NCBI GenBank assembly: GCA_024640845.1
Contig: JAHEEE010000009.1
Coordinates: forward strand, 4,052-68,051
DNA from: Myxococcales bacterium
GTDB taxonomy: Bacteria; Myxococcota_A; Polyangia; Polyangiales; Houyiibacteriaceae
DNA length: 64,000 bases
Direction: 5' to 3'
The translations under genes were made by a program, and so were the position numbers. Every line of letters begins with the position of its first letter. Positions within the stretch are counted from its first letter, which is position 1. This document shows, piece after piece, positions 36,415-44,936 of the stretch. The notes under the pieces are model-generated. The model saw only the letters and a list, made by a program, of their open reading frames with translations. It did no database searches and was not told where the DNA came from.

Positions 36415-36563
36415 GGGGACACGCTCCCCCCCCCGCGAACTCCCGCAATCACAGCGTTCCCCAGCGAACGATCGCAGGCCTGAAACCCCAATGATTTCAG
36501 CGCTGCGATCTTTGCGGGGAGAGCCGAGTGATTTCAAGAGGTTTGGGACCCGGAGACTGTCCC
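36415..36563. repeat. 149-bp nested inverted-repeat element (MITE or REP doublet type)
   Basis: The ends are GGGGACACGCTCC on the left and GGAGACTGTCCC on the right, pairing at 10 of 12 positions. Inside, GATCGCAGGCCTGAAA at 36470-36485 and TTTCAGCGCTGCGATC at 36495-36510 pair at 14 of 16 positions around a 9-base loop, and the stem extends outward through the CCCC and GGGG segments. It has no open frame. The right end touches the stop codon of tyrS exactly. This shape fits a non-autonomous element moved by a REP-associated transposase, which would be encoded elsewhere. The element name is inference; the symmetry is visible. Confidence 0.65.
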
Positions 36564-37787
36564 TCACTTGAGGGTCACGGCGGCCCAGGCTCGTTTGCCC
36601 GCCTTGATGATGTAGCGGTGGCCTTTTTGGAGGTTGGTTTGTGGGTCGGTGACTCGCTCGCCGTCGACCTCCACTCCGCCTTGCTGAATGCGTCGGCGGC
36701 CGTCGCTGGAGCTCTTCGCGAGCCCGAGGTCGCTCAGCAACTTGGGGACCCAAATCGACTCCCCCTCGATATTGACCTCGTGCTCGGGCATGTCGTCGGG
36801 GACCTGACGCTTCGAGAACTGGGCGAGCCAGGACGCTTCCGCGGCGTCGGCTTCCGCCTCGTCGTGGTAGCGGCCGACGATTTCCTTCGCGAGCGCCAGC
36901 TTTGCGTCACGCGGATTCATCGTCCCATCTGCGCAGGCGCGCTTGCGGCGCTCGATTTCCTGCGCCGCATGTGTCGACAGGAGCTCGTAGTAACGCCACA
37001 TCAGATCGTCGGAGATACTCATGAGCTTTCCGAGCTGCTCTTTGGGTGGCTCCGCAACACCGACGTAGTTGTCGAGCGACTTGCTCATCTTGGCGCCAAC
37101 GATCTTGCCGTTCTCTGACCGCGCGTTGATGCCCTCTAAAATGGGAGTCGTCATGACGATTTGCGGGCGTTGGCCCATCTCGCGCATGATCTCCCGTCCC
37201 ACCAGAAGGTTGAAGAGCTGATCGGTGCCGCCGAGCTCCACGTCGCACTTGAGCACCACCGAGTCGTATGCTTGCGCGAGCGGGTATAGAAGCTCGTGTA
37301 TCGAAATGCTCTGATGTTCGGACCAGCGGCGGCGGAAATCGTCCCGCTCCATCATCCGCGCGAGCGTGTACTTGCCGGCAAGCCGAATGACGTCGTCGAA
37401 CGCCATTTTGCCAAGCCACTCGCTGTTGTAGACGATTTGAGTGCGATCCTGGTCCAGGATCTTGAACGCCTGCTCTGCGTAGGTACGCGCGCCCTCTAGA
37501 ATTTCGTCACGTGTCGGAACAGGTCGAGTGCTGCTTCGGCCGGACGGATCGCCGATTTGCGCCGTGAAGTCGCCAACGATGAACACGACATCGTGCCCCA
37601 GCTCCTGAAACTGGCGCATCTTGTTGAGCAATACCGTGTGCCCGAGATGCAGGTCGGGCCGCGTCGGGTCGAACCCAGCCTTGATCTTGAGAGGCTTACC
37701 CGCGTTCAAACGCTCGAGAAGCTCGGCCTCGACGTGTAAGTCGACCACGCCGCGCTTGAGCTCGGCGAACTGCGCTTCTGGTTTCAT
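36564..37787 (-). CDS. tyrS: Tyrosyl-tRNA synthetase
   Basis: Class I synthetase charging tRNA-Tyr. The HIGH motif appears as HLGH in RPDLHLGHTVLLN, and the KMSKS motif is intact in VGAKMSKSLDN. The tyrosine and tRNA-binding segment GGTDQLFNLLVGREIM is typical. The C-terminal S4 RNA-binding domain is visible in SSSDGRRRIQQGGVEVDG. The sequence is of the TyrS/TyrZ bacterial type with 407 residues. It follows ihfB by nine bases and is probably in the same transcript. Confidence 0.98.
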   Translation of the reverse strand: MKPEAQFAELKRGVVDLHVEAELLERLNAGKPLKIKAGFDPTRPDLHLGHTVLLNKMRQFQELGHDVVFIVGDFTAQIGDPSGRSSTRPVPTRDEILEGARTYAEQAFKILDQDRTQIVYNSEWLGKMAFDDVIRLAGKYTLARMMERDDFRRRWSEHQSISIHELLYPLAQAYDSVVLKCDVELGGTDQLFNLLVGREIMREMGQRPQIVMTTPILEGINARSENGKIVGAKMSKSLDNYVGVAEPPKEQLGKLMSISDDLMWRYYELLSTHAAQEIERRKRACADGTMNPRDAKLALAKEIVGRYHDEAEADAAEASWLAQFSKRQVPDDMPEHEVNIEGESIWVPKLLSDLGLAKSSSDGRRRIQQGGVEVDGERVTDPQTNLQKGHRYIIKAGKRAWAAVTLK

Positions 37788-37796
37788 CGCCGGCCC

Positions 37797-38108
37797 CTAT
37801 TCGCCGGGCTCGGCCGCGCCGCCCTCGACGACGCCTCCGTTGACGAGCTCCTTGAGCTCCTTGCCAACTTTGAAGAACGGCAGCCGCTTTTCCGGCACAG
37901 GCACAGGCTTGCCTGTCCGCGGATTGCGCCCACTGTAGGATTTGTACTCACGAACCGTGAAGCTCCCGAAGCCGCGGATTTCGATCCCCTCCCCCTGCTC
38001 GAGCGCCGACGTCATCGCATTGAAGACGCAGTTTACAACTTGTTCAGCTCGGCTCTTGGTGATCTTCGTCCGCTGGGCTACAGCGTCGATGAGCTCCGAC
38101 TTCGTCAT
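37797..38108 (-). CDS. ihfB: Integration host factor beta-like DNA-binding protein
   Basis: A 103-residue histone-like protein. MTKSELIDAVAQRTKITKSRAEQVVN is the helical dimer region and starts as in IHF-beta; RGFGSFTVREYKSYSGRNPRTGKPVPVP is the DNA-bending arm with the intercalating proline in NPRTGK. The first residues MTKSELI favour IhfB over HU, but a single sequence cannot fully separate them. The ATG at 38108 is preferred over one 15 bases earlier because GGGGAGAG lies directly upstream. The C-terminal tail is acidic and glycine-rich. It heads the ihfB-tyrS transcript. Confidence 0.92.
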   Translation of the reverse strand: MTKSELIDAVAQRTKITKSRAEQVVNCVFNAMTSALEQGEGIEIRGFGSFTVREYKSYSGRNPRTGKPVPVPEKRLPFFKVGKELKELVNGGVVEGGAAEPGE

Positions 38109-38132
38109 CGATTCTCTCCCCATTGGGCGCCC

Positions 38133-38160
38133 AGTATATCTAGGGGCCTAGGCGCGTCAA
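38133..38160 (-). promoter_or_regulatory. Sigma-70 promoter of ihfB-tyrS
   Basis: On the minus strand TTGACG (38160-38155) is followed after 16 bases by TATACT (38138-38133). Each matches the consensus at five of six positions. Transcription would start about 18 bases before the ihfB ATG, a short leader containing the GGGGAGAG ribosome binding site. The spacer contains an imperfect CCTAGG...CCTAGA repeat that could bind a regulator. Confidence 0.65.
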
Positions 38161-38276
38161 CAGCGATTTCGCGCACTTGGACCCATCCGACCTCAGAGCT
38201 CTCCGCGAGGCCCTCGGGCGACTAGAGAGTTCCAGCGGTGTTTTGTGAGACGAATCGCAGTATCTGTGACGATACG

Positions 38277-39464
38277 CTAGGCAGTCCGGTCGAGCGCGCC
38301 GACCATATCGGCGATGAGCTCATCCGTATCTTCGATACCCACAGCGTAGCGTACGAGGTTGTTCTTGATGCCGATGGCCTCGCGCTCTTCGGTGCTGAGC
38401 TCGAAGTAGCTCATCAACGCGGGCTGCTCGATCAGCGACTCGACTCCGCCCAAGCTCGGCGCGATTCGCGGGATCTGGCAAGCATCGATGATGCGACTCG
38501 TGCCGTTGAGGTCGGCGTCGACGGAGAACGTCACGACGCCTCCGTAGCCGCTCATGAGCCTTTTTGCGGTCGCATGATTCGGATGCGACGCGAGCCCCGG
38601 ATACCAAACCTGTTGGACTCGCGGATGCCTCTCGAGCCGTTCCGCAAGCGCCTGCGCGGAAGCGTTTTGCTGCTCGACGCGCAAGGCGAGTGTCTTGATC
38701 CCGCGATGAACGAGATAGGCAGCGTGGGGGTCGAGGCAAGCGCCGAACACGCTTCGCAAGTCACGTACCAAGGATACGAGCCCGGTCTTGCCGGCAACGA
38801 CGCCTCCGAGAACGTCATTGTGCCCGGCCAGGTATTTCGTCGCGCTATGGACGACGATGTCGATGCCATAGCTCGCGGGCTTGCAGTTGATCGGTGTTGC
38901 GAAGGTGCTGTCGACCAGCGTCTTGATCTTCCTCTCCCGGCAGATCTCGGCGACCTGCTCGAGGTCGGGAATGGTTTGGTATGGATTGGTCGGCGCCTCT
39001 GCAATGACTAGGCGCGTCTCGGGGCGGATCGCAGCCTTCAACGCCTCGCAGTCGGCGGGTGGAATCAAGGTGCTGGACACGCCGAAACGGTCGAGGAAGG
39101 TCGTCACGAACTGCCGCGTCCGTCGGTAGCAATCCGCGAACAGAATTACGTGCGACCCGGATTTCACCAGTGCAAGGATCATCGAGGTGATCGCCGCCAT
39201 CCCACTCGCAAACGCCGCAGCGTCTTCGGTGCGCTCGAGCGCCGCGACCTTTTCCTCGACGAGGCGAACCGACGGATTGCCATACCGGCCGTACTCCTCT
39301 CGCTCCATTCGCCCCTCGAAATAGGCGATGAGCTCTGCGGTATCGGCGAACGAGTAGGTGGCGGTCTGCGTGATTGGCGCCACCAGCGCGTCGTAGGGAT
39401 ACGTTCTCGGCTCACCACCGTGAACCGCCAACGTCTTTTGCGAGATGTCGTCCTCGTCGGACAT
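38277..39464 (-). CDS. Cystathionine gamma-synthase family PLP enzyme
   Basis: A 395-residue member of the Cys/Met metabolism PLP family. The PLP lysine is in HSATKYLAGHND (K210). YGRYGNPSVRLVEEKVAALE binds the phosphate of a neighbouring subunit, and SLGGVESLIEQPALMSY is the substrate-end motif. The protein could be cystathionine gamma-synthase (methionine synthesis) or a gamma-lyase; sequence by eye does not separate them. No met gene is adjacent. It starts with ATG without a clear ribosome binding site. Confidence 0.93.
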   Translation of the reverse strand: MSDEDDISQKTLAVHGGEPRTYPYDALVAPITQTATYSFADTAELIAYFEGRMEREEYGRYGNPSVRLVEEKVAALERTEDAAAFASGMAAITSMILALVKSGSHVILFADCYRRTRQFVTTFLDRFGVSSTLIPPADCEALKAAIRPETRLVIAEAPTNPYQTIPDLEQVAEICRERKIKTLVDSTFATPINCKPASYGIDIVVHSATKYLAGHNDVLGGVVAGKTGLVSLVRDLRSVFGACLDPHAAYLVHRGIKTLALRVEQQNASAQALAERLERHPRVQQVWYPGLASHPNHATAKRLMSGYGGVVTFSVDADLNGTSRIIDACQIPRIAPSLGGVESLIEQPALMSYFELSTEEREAIGIKNNLVRYAVGIEDTDELIADMVGALDRTA

Positions 39465-39544
39465 GAGGCCGGAGGTTAGGAGAGCCGATCTAGCGGCGCA
39501 ACCTCCGGTCCCCGTGTACTGGGGGTGTCCTGCGAGGCGTATCC

Positions 39545-42500
39545 TCAGAGCGGATCGCAGGTCGATGTCGCGATATCGCGCACGCAGTCAAAAACAGGGT
39601 CGCCCGGACCTGGGTTTGCGGCTTGCCCGTTCAGCTCGTAGACGCGGACCCCTGGTGGACCCGTGAACATGGGAGCAGAGCCGGTATAGACCACTGCGGC
39701 ATAGCCCTCCGAATGTGACAGCGTTGCCGCGCCCATCGTGACCACCGACCCGATGCGGAAGTTCACGTTGCCGGTGCCGTTGCTACTACCACCGTAAGAG
39801 ACGACGACGTGATCGAGCATCGAACCGTCCGAACCCTGGTTGAAGTCGATGCCACGCCAGAAAACGGGCGCGACCGTGTCGATACTGGTGAACGTGATCG
39901 GATTGGCGGAGGTGCCACGCGCATCGAGGACGCCGTCGTTGCCTTCACCCACCCGCAATCGGCGGTCGCTCGCAAAACGGAGCTCTGCCCCCGGCTCTAT
40001 GCTGAGCACCGTAATCGGATCGAGCGGGTACGCCTGACGGAGCTCGATGTCGCCTTGGACGACATACGGGACATCATTGGCTGGCCACGTCGCGCTCGTA
40101 TCTACGACGTCACCCGCTACCCAGATACCCTCGTGCCCCAACGTTCCCGAGGTGTTGTTGCCCGCGAATGCGTTGCCGCTGCCGAAGCGGCCGACGAAGT
40201 TCGCGAACATGCGCAGAGCCGAGAATCGCGAGCCGACGATCCTGTTGTCGTCGCAAGCGCTGGCGCAGTGAGTGTCGTTTGCGAAGGTCATGCCGTATCC
40301 GTTGCTGTCGACGATGCTGGTGTCCGCGATCGCCGGTGTCGCTGGGACACCGTCCGCCACTTCGACCACGACCGCCGCGCGCTGCGTCGACGCCCCGAGC
40401 GTCGGATCGGATCCCGCAGATTCGAGGACGGCGTGTGTAATGCGAGAAACGCCCGAGGTTCCGGCCCCCCGGAGCCGGATCCGGTTCCAGTAGGCCACTC
40501 CGGACGCAGGTGCGAAGACCACCGGCTCGCCAGGCGTGCCGCTGACGACCAACTGGCTGTCCGTCATCGCGAGTTGACCGTTGAGCGGCATCTCGATGCG
40601 GGTGCCGGCCGCGATCGTGAGAGAGCCGCTGGTGACGCTCAAGTTGCCCGTGGGCCGAATCGGCTGTGTGTTCGCGTCGCTTGCAACCGGCTTGCTCCAC
40701 GTCATATCGACGCCCGAAGCGCGGCTGGCGCGCACGCGAAGCGGCGCCTCGTACACGCTGGATGAGGTCAGTACGTCGCTAAAGCCCGGCATCGCCGCAT
40801 CGACCGACAGCGAGTCGGTGTCGACGACGTTTCTCTCGAAGGAGCTGACCCCGGCTGAAGTGGCGAGGTGGATGCCAACGGAGCCTGGCTCATCGCTCCA
40901 AAGGAGGCAGTCCTCCACGATCGCGACCCTCTGCCCGGGATCGACCCGGACCCCGCCGTTGACGCTTCCGCTGAAGCCTTCGACCCGCGCGTTGCGCAGC
41001 ACGGTCCCGCTCTGCACGTTGTCGTCCAAGTGAACACCGTCCCACGGGCCAGTGTCTCCGACCATTCGAATGGGCGCTTGCGGTGTGCCTGACCCCACGA
41101 AGGTCCCGTTCTCGCCGCTGCTTCCGCCTGTCGACACCTGCAACCGCCGCCCAGGGGCGAATCGCATCTCGGTCCCCGGTGCAACGCGCATGATGCTTCC
41201 ACCGCGAACCACTAGCCCCGCACTCAGGTAGAAAGGAACACCGTAGTTCGTCCAAGTCGCAGCTGGGCGGCTCACTGTGGACCCGCGCACGTACACGCGG
41301 TCCTGGCCGTTGCCCCGGAGCTCGAGGCTGCCGCCAAGCGTCGACACGTCATCCGCGCCCATGCTGATCGGGGAGCGGCCGTTGCCCGTGAGCCGGTTGC
41401 GGTCAAACCAGTTGCTGGTGTCGGAGCCTGCGCCCGCCTGAGCGTAAAGACCATAGTTCACGCTTTCGCGAATGATCGAGTCGTGAATGCGAGGCGCCGA
41501 GGCGGCGAGCACCTCGAGCGCGCCCTGCTCCGTCGCGGAGCTACGCCGTCCGCCGAATTCGATGACCACGTTCGTGAGCGTGGTAACATTCGAGATGTTG
41601 TTGGCGCCGAAACGCAAGCCCCGGAAGTGACCACTCGGCGCCGGCGAGGCAACACCTTGATAGCGCGTGAACACCACCTGGTCTCCAACGCCCGGTTCAC
41701 CTCCATCAGCAACCAGCGCGCCGGCACTGGCGACACCGATGTCGATCCGCAGATTGCTGTCAGCTCCGAACATCACCACAGCGCCTGGCTCGATCGTCAG
41801 CGTGGCTCCGTTCTCTACGCGCACATTGCCTGTGACGACGTGTGGGCTCGCAAGCGCGCTTAGATTCGTATCGACGGAGATGGTTCCACTCAAGGTCGAG
41901 CCATCGCCTTCGGTCACGGTGAATCGTTTGGCGAGCGTCGTGGTAGAACCTTGGTCAACTACAACATCATAGACGCCCGACGGGCGCGACGGGTCGGTTG
42001 GTACGACTGCGCTCAAGGTGTTCTGGTCGATGAAGGTCGTGGTGAGCGTTTCGCTGTATGCGCCCAGCTCGAGGCGTATCGCGGGTGCTGCGACGCTGAC
42101 GAATCCTGCACCACGCACTAGAACCGGAACATCCGATTGCCGACGTCCAGCCGCCGGCGTGATCGAATCGACGGCGGGCGGAGCCGCGACCACGGTCACA
42201 TCGATCGTCGCGCTGTCCGTTCCCTCCGTGTTCGACGCGACGATGTCGAAACTGTACGCGCCGATGTCGGCCTCTACTGGCGCAGGCTTCGTCGACGACG
42301 CCGACAACAGCCCCGTGAGGGGGTTGAAAGCGAGGAAGTCCGGGAGGTTACCGGAGATCGTCAAAGTAGGCGCTGGGTTGCCGGTCGCCGCCGCGGCAGC
42401 TCCCGGGAAGCTCTCACCGACTTCGAGGGCGAAGAACGTGCCCGGTGTGACGGTCAACAGCGGGGTCGCCGGCGGGTAGACGGCGTCGACCGTGATCGTC

Positions 42501-43684
42501 TCCTCGTCGCCATCTCCGAGAACGTTCTCCGCGCGAACCGTATAGCGGTATTCGATCTCCCCGTTCGAATCGGATGCCGTGAAGCTCACCTCGCCGCTGG
42601 ACGAATCAATGCTGATCGCCAGGTCCGGAGGGACAGTGGCTCCCACCAGACTAAACGCCACGCCCGCGCTCTCCGTACCTGGCACGAGGCTGACGTCGTA
42701 TGAGTACGTCGTTCCCACGAACACCGTCGCCGGAGGCGGCGTCGTCACAAGATCGATCTCGGGCACCGGCGGCCGCGGATCGACCGTGACTACGAACTCC
42801 TGCGTATTCGGGGTCCCCAGACCGTTCGAGACCTGCAGAGCGATACTGTAGTCGCCTGGGGAAACCGATGCAGTGTCCCATTCCACGGTCACAGCGGCGC
42901 CCTCTGGCGGATTGGTCACGATAGTCACGCCGTCCGCCTGCGTCCCGCTCGACGGTGACTCGACGCTCCATTTAATCGTTGGCGCACCAGCCGCGGTAGC
43001 GGCGTAGCTGAGCACCTCGCCGGCGTAGATGCGGCTCGGCGGGGTCGACGTGATGACCGCCGGGCCGCCCGTGTCGATGACGCTCAGCGTGAAGGCTTGA
43101 TCGGTCGACCGCCCGCTGCCGCCATCCGTCGCGCGGATTACGACAGGCTGATCGCCCACCTGGTCCGAAGTGGGCGTCCAACGTACGGCCCCCGTCTCCT
43201 CATCGATGGAAAGGCCAATCGGTGCGGTCGGTGCGCTCCATCTGACCTCGCCTTCGGCGATGACCATCGGATCATATGCGTAGGGCGCAGCGACCGTCGC
43301 TTCGGTCGGGGGCTCCGTCGTGAACACAGGACCGCTCAACGCTTCGACGTCGACGTCGAAGCGTTGCGTGTCACTCCCGGCAAGGTTTGCTGCGCTAATC
43401 TCGATCGACTCGACGCCCACTTCGCGTGGAACCCACGTGACGATTCCCGAGGTCGGGTGTACCTCGAACCCTGCGGGCCCGGAGACGACGGAAAACGCCA
43501 TCGGTGTCATGCCGTCGACAGTCACGACGTAGTTGAAGGGGACCTCGACGGTCGCTCTGCTCGGCGGCGTCGATGTGATCCTCGGAGCCACGTCTGGGTT
43601 TGGCGTGTTCCCTCGGCCGCATCCTGCCGCAATCAGCCCAATCGCGGCGAGCGCCATAACCCAAGTTCGCATAGGTCCAGTCAT
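39545..43684 (-). CDS. Giant Ig-like / IPT / beta-helix surface lipoprotein
   Basis: A 1379-residue predicted lipoprotein with the lipobox IAAGC at residue 22. Five cadherin/Ig-like modules follow (about 31-115, 118-202, 207-302, 307-400 and 405-498), several with the repeating TTPP or TSTPPSR start and a G-[TV]-W-TP core. An IPT/TIG domain lies at about 502-592 and a large right-handed beta-helix at about 597-1379, made of three similar blocks that each begin LTIEPGAVVMF, MRVAPGTEMRF or LSIEPGAELRF. No protease or hydrolase signature was seen. The architecture suggests a surface adhesion or carbohydrate-binding protein (inference). GAGGGG lies five bases from the ATG, and a possible TTGACC -35 lies at 43742-43737. 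Confidence 0.85.
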   Translation of the reverse strand: MTGPMRTWVMALAAIGLIAAGCGRGNTPNPDVAPRITSTPPSRATVEVPFNYVVTVDGMTPMAFSVVSGPAGFEVHPTSGIVTWVPREVGVESIEISAANLAGSDTQRFDVDVEALSGPVFTTEPPTEATVAAPYAYDPMVIAEGEVRWSAPTAPIGLSIDEETGAVRWTPTSDQVGDQPVVIRATDGGSGRSTDQAFTLSVIDTGGPAVITSTPPSRIYAGEVLSYAATAAGAPTIKWSVESPSSGTQADGVTIVTNPPEGAAVTVEWDTASVSPGDYSIALQVSNGLGTPNTQEFVVTVDPRPPVPEIDLVTTPPPATVFVGTTYSYDVSLVPGTESAGVAFSLVGATVPPDLAISIDSSSGEVSFTASDSNGEIEYRYTVRAENVLGDGDEETITVDAVYPPATPLLTVTPGTFFALEVGESFPGAAAAATGNPAPTLTISGNLPDFLAFNPLTGLLSASSTKPAPVEADIGAYSFDIVASNTEGTDSATIDVTVVAAPPAVDSITPAAGRRQSDVPVLVRGAGFVSVAAPAIRLELGAYSETLTTTFIDQNTLSAVVPTDPSRPSGVYDVVVDQGSTTTLAKRFTVTEGDGSTLSGTISVDTNLSALASPHVVTGNVRVENGATLTIEPGAVVMFGADSNLRIDIGVASAGALVADGGEPGVGDQVVFTRYQGVASPAPSGHFRGLRFGANNISNVTTLTNVVIEFGGRRSSATEQGALEVLAASAPRIHDSIIRESVNYGLYAQAGAGSDTSNWFDRNRLTGNGRSPISMGADDVSTLGGSLELRGNGQDRVYVRGSTVSRPAATWTNYGVPFYLSAGLVVRGGSIMRVAPGTEMRFAPGRRLQVSTGGSSGENGTFVGSGTPQAPIRMVGDTGPWDGVHLDDNVQSGTVLRNARVEGFSGSVNGGVRVDPGQRVAIVEDCLLWSDEPGSVGIHLATSAGVSSFERNVVDTDSLSVDAAMPGFSDVLTSSSVYEAPLRVRASRASGVDMTWSKPVASDANTQPIRPTGNLSVTSGSLTIAAGTRIEMPLNGQLAMTDSQLVVSGTPGEPVVFAPASGVAYWNRIRLRGAGTSGVSRITHAVLESAGSDPTLGASTQRAAVVVEVADGVPATPAIADTSIVDSNGYGMTFANDTHCASACDDNRIVGSRFSALRMFANFVGRFGSGNAFAGNNTSGTLGHEGIWVAGDVVDTSATWPANDVPYVVQGDIELRQAYPLDPITVLSIEPGAELRFASDRRLRVGEGNDGVLDARGTSANPITFTSIDTVAPVFWRGIDFNQGSDGSMLDHVVVSYGGSSNGTGNVNFRIGSVVTMGAATLSHSEGYAAVVYTGSAPMFTGPPGVRVYELNGQAANPGPGDPVFDCVRDIATSTCDPL

Positions 43685-43738
43685 CGATTCCCCTCGGCGT
43701 CCGAATTCCTATGCTAACAGATTTTTATGGTATTGCGG

Positions 43739-43927
43739 TCAATCCCGCCCGTATCCGAGGTCTTCCATGACGTCCGCGAGGAGGATCTCTGGCTCAACCG
43801 TCCAGCTGCGGCTCCACCCCCGTTCCCACTCTCCTCCGATCGCAGCAACGACGCGCTCCCAGACCTCCGACTGCTTGCGCCGAGCGCGTGCATAGAGATC
43901 CGGGTCGATTTGACTGACGATATGCAT
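43739..43927 (-). CDS. 62-residue protein of unknown function
   Basis: A perfect AAAGGAG ribosome binding site lies six bases before the ATG, which makes this short gene convincing. The protein begins MHIVSQIDPDLYARARRKQ, followed by a tryptophan-rich middle (WERGWSRSW) and an acidic C-terminus (ILLADVMEDLGYGRD). It has no signal peptide, no cysteines and no known domain I recognise. It is divergent from the LysR gene, with about 120 bases between the starts. It may be the target of that LysR regulator (inference). Confidence 0.7.
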   Translation of the reverse strand: MHIVSQIDPDLYARARRKQSEVWERVVAAIGGEWERGWSRSWTVEPEILLADVMEDLGYGRD

Positions 43928-44010
43928 GAATGACTCCTTTCGTCCGTGATATGGGAGACTTAGCGCCATGCGACGGCACTCGGGCGCAGCTTGGAAACGC
44001 ATTTTTGCAG

Positions 44011-44027
44011 TTGCGACCCGGGGGCAA
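44011..44027. promoter_or_regulatory. Candidate LysR-type binding site
   Basis: TTGC and GCAA flank nine bases (GACCCGGGG) and fit the T-N11-A style of LysR boxes. The site is 20 bases upstream of the LysR ATG in the divergent interval with the small 62-residue gene. Autoregulation is possible. The motif is short, so chance is a real alternative. Confidence 0.35.
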
Positions 44028-44046
44028 TGCTGCGAAGCTGCAGCCC

Positions 44047-44934
44047 ATGTTTAACTGGGACGATGTGCGATATTTTCTGACTCTGCACCGCCAAGGCACC
44101 CTCGCTGCAGCCGGCGCTGCACTTGCGCTGGATCCGACGACGGTCGGCCGGAGGTTGCTGAAGCTCGAGGAGGGACTTGGTGCGCGGCTCTTCGACCGAA
44201 CCCCCACCGGCTACGTGCTGACCGAAGCCGGGCACCGCCTGCTCCCTCGTGCGGAGCGCATCGAACGGGAGGCGCTTGGCGTGGAGCGTGACGTCGCCGG
44301 CGAAGACCAGAAGCTCGAGGGGGTGGTGCGACTCACCGCCACCGAGATGCTGACCACCCGCTTCATCGCGCCGCACCTCCGCCGGTTCCGAGAGCGCTAT
44401 CCAGAGATCCAACTCGAGCTCCAGTGTACGAACCTCGATGTCAACCTCGCGCGGCGGGAGGCTGACATCGCGCTGCGGCTAGCCCGCCCGACCCAGGAGG
44501 ACCTCATCATCAAGCGCCTGTCGTTCATTCACCTCGGTCTCTACGCGTCGCTCGACTACATCACCCGATTCGGGCTTCCCAAGGACAACCTGGCGGGACA
44601 CCAGTTGATCCTCTTCGCCAACACACGCCCGTTCCGCCGCGAGAACGATTGGCTCGAAGCACGCATGGACGGAGCACACGTGACGTTGCGATCGGATAGC
44701 GTCTCGGCGATCTATTCGGCCACTGTCGCGGGAAGCGGCATCGCGTTGCTTCCTTGCCTCGTCGCCGACCACGACCATCACTTGAAGCGCGTCCCGCTCG
44801 AAGGTGCACCTGAGCCGAGGCAGATTTGGCAGGCGGTCCACAAGGATCTTCGTGACAGCGCCCGCATCCGCGCGGTGCTCGATTTCGTCGGAAAGACGAT
44901 GACCCCCGCGCAAGAGCGAGTCTCAGCGGCCTAG
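44047..44934 (+). CDS. LysR-family transcriptional regulator
   Basis: A 295-residue regulator. The N-terminal winged HTH is MFNWDDVRYFLTLHRQGTLAAA, with a recognition helix in LDPTTVGRRLLKLEEGLGARLF. A helical linker follows, and the type 2 periplasmic-binding-like effector domain runs from about 90 (VRLTATEMLTTRFIAPHLRRF). The length and layout are ordinary for LysR. The ATG at 44047 was chosen because it begins the canonical HTH; residues further upstream have antisense character. The inducer is unknown. Its stop is two bases from that of the convergent radical SAM gene. Confidence 0.94.
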   Translation: MFNWDDVRYFLTLHRQGTLAAAGAALALDPTTVGRRLLKLEEGLGARLFDRTPTGYVLTEAGHRLLPRAERIEREALGVERDVAGEDQKLEGVVRLTATEMLTTRFIAPHLRRFRERYPEIQLELQCTNLDVNLARREADIALRLARPTQEDLIIKRLSFIHLGLYASLDYITRFGLPKDNLAGHQLILFANTRPFRRENDWLEARMDGAHVTLRSDSVSAIYSATVAGSGIALLPCLVADHDHHLKRVPLEGAPEPRQIWQAVHKDLRDSARIRAVLDFVGKTMTPAQERVSAA

Positions 44935-44936
44935 GC

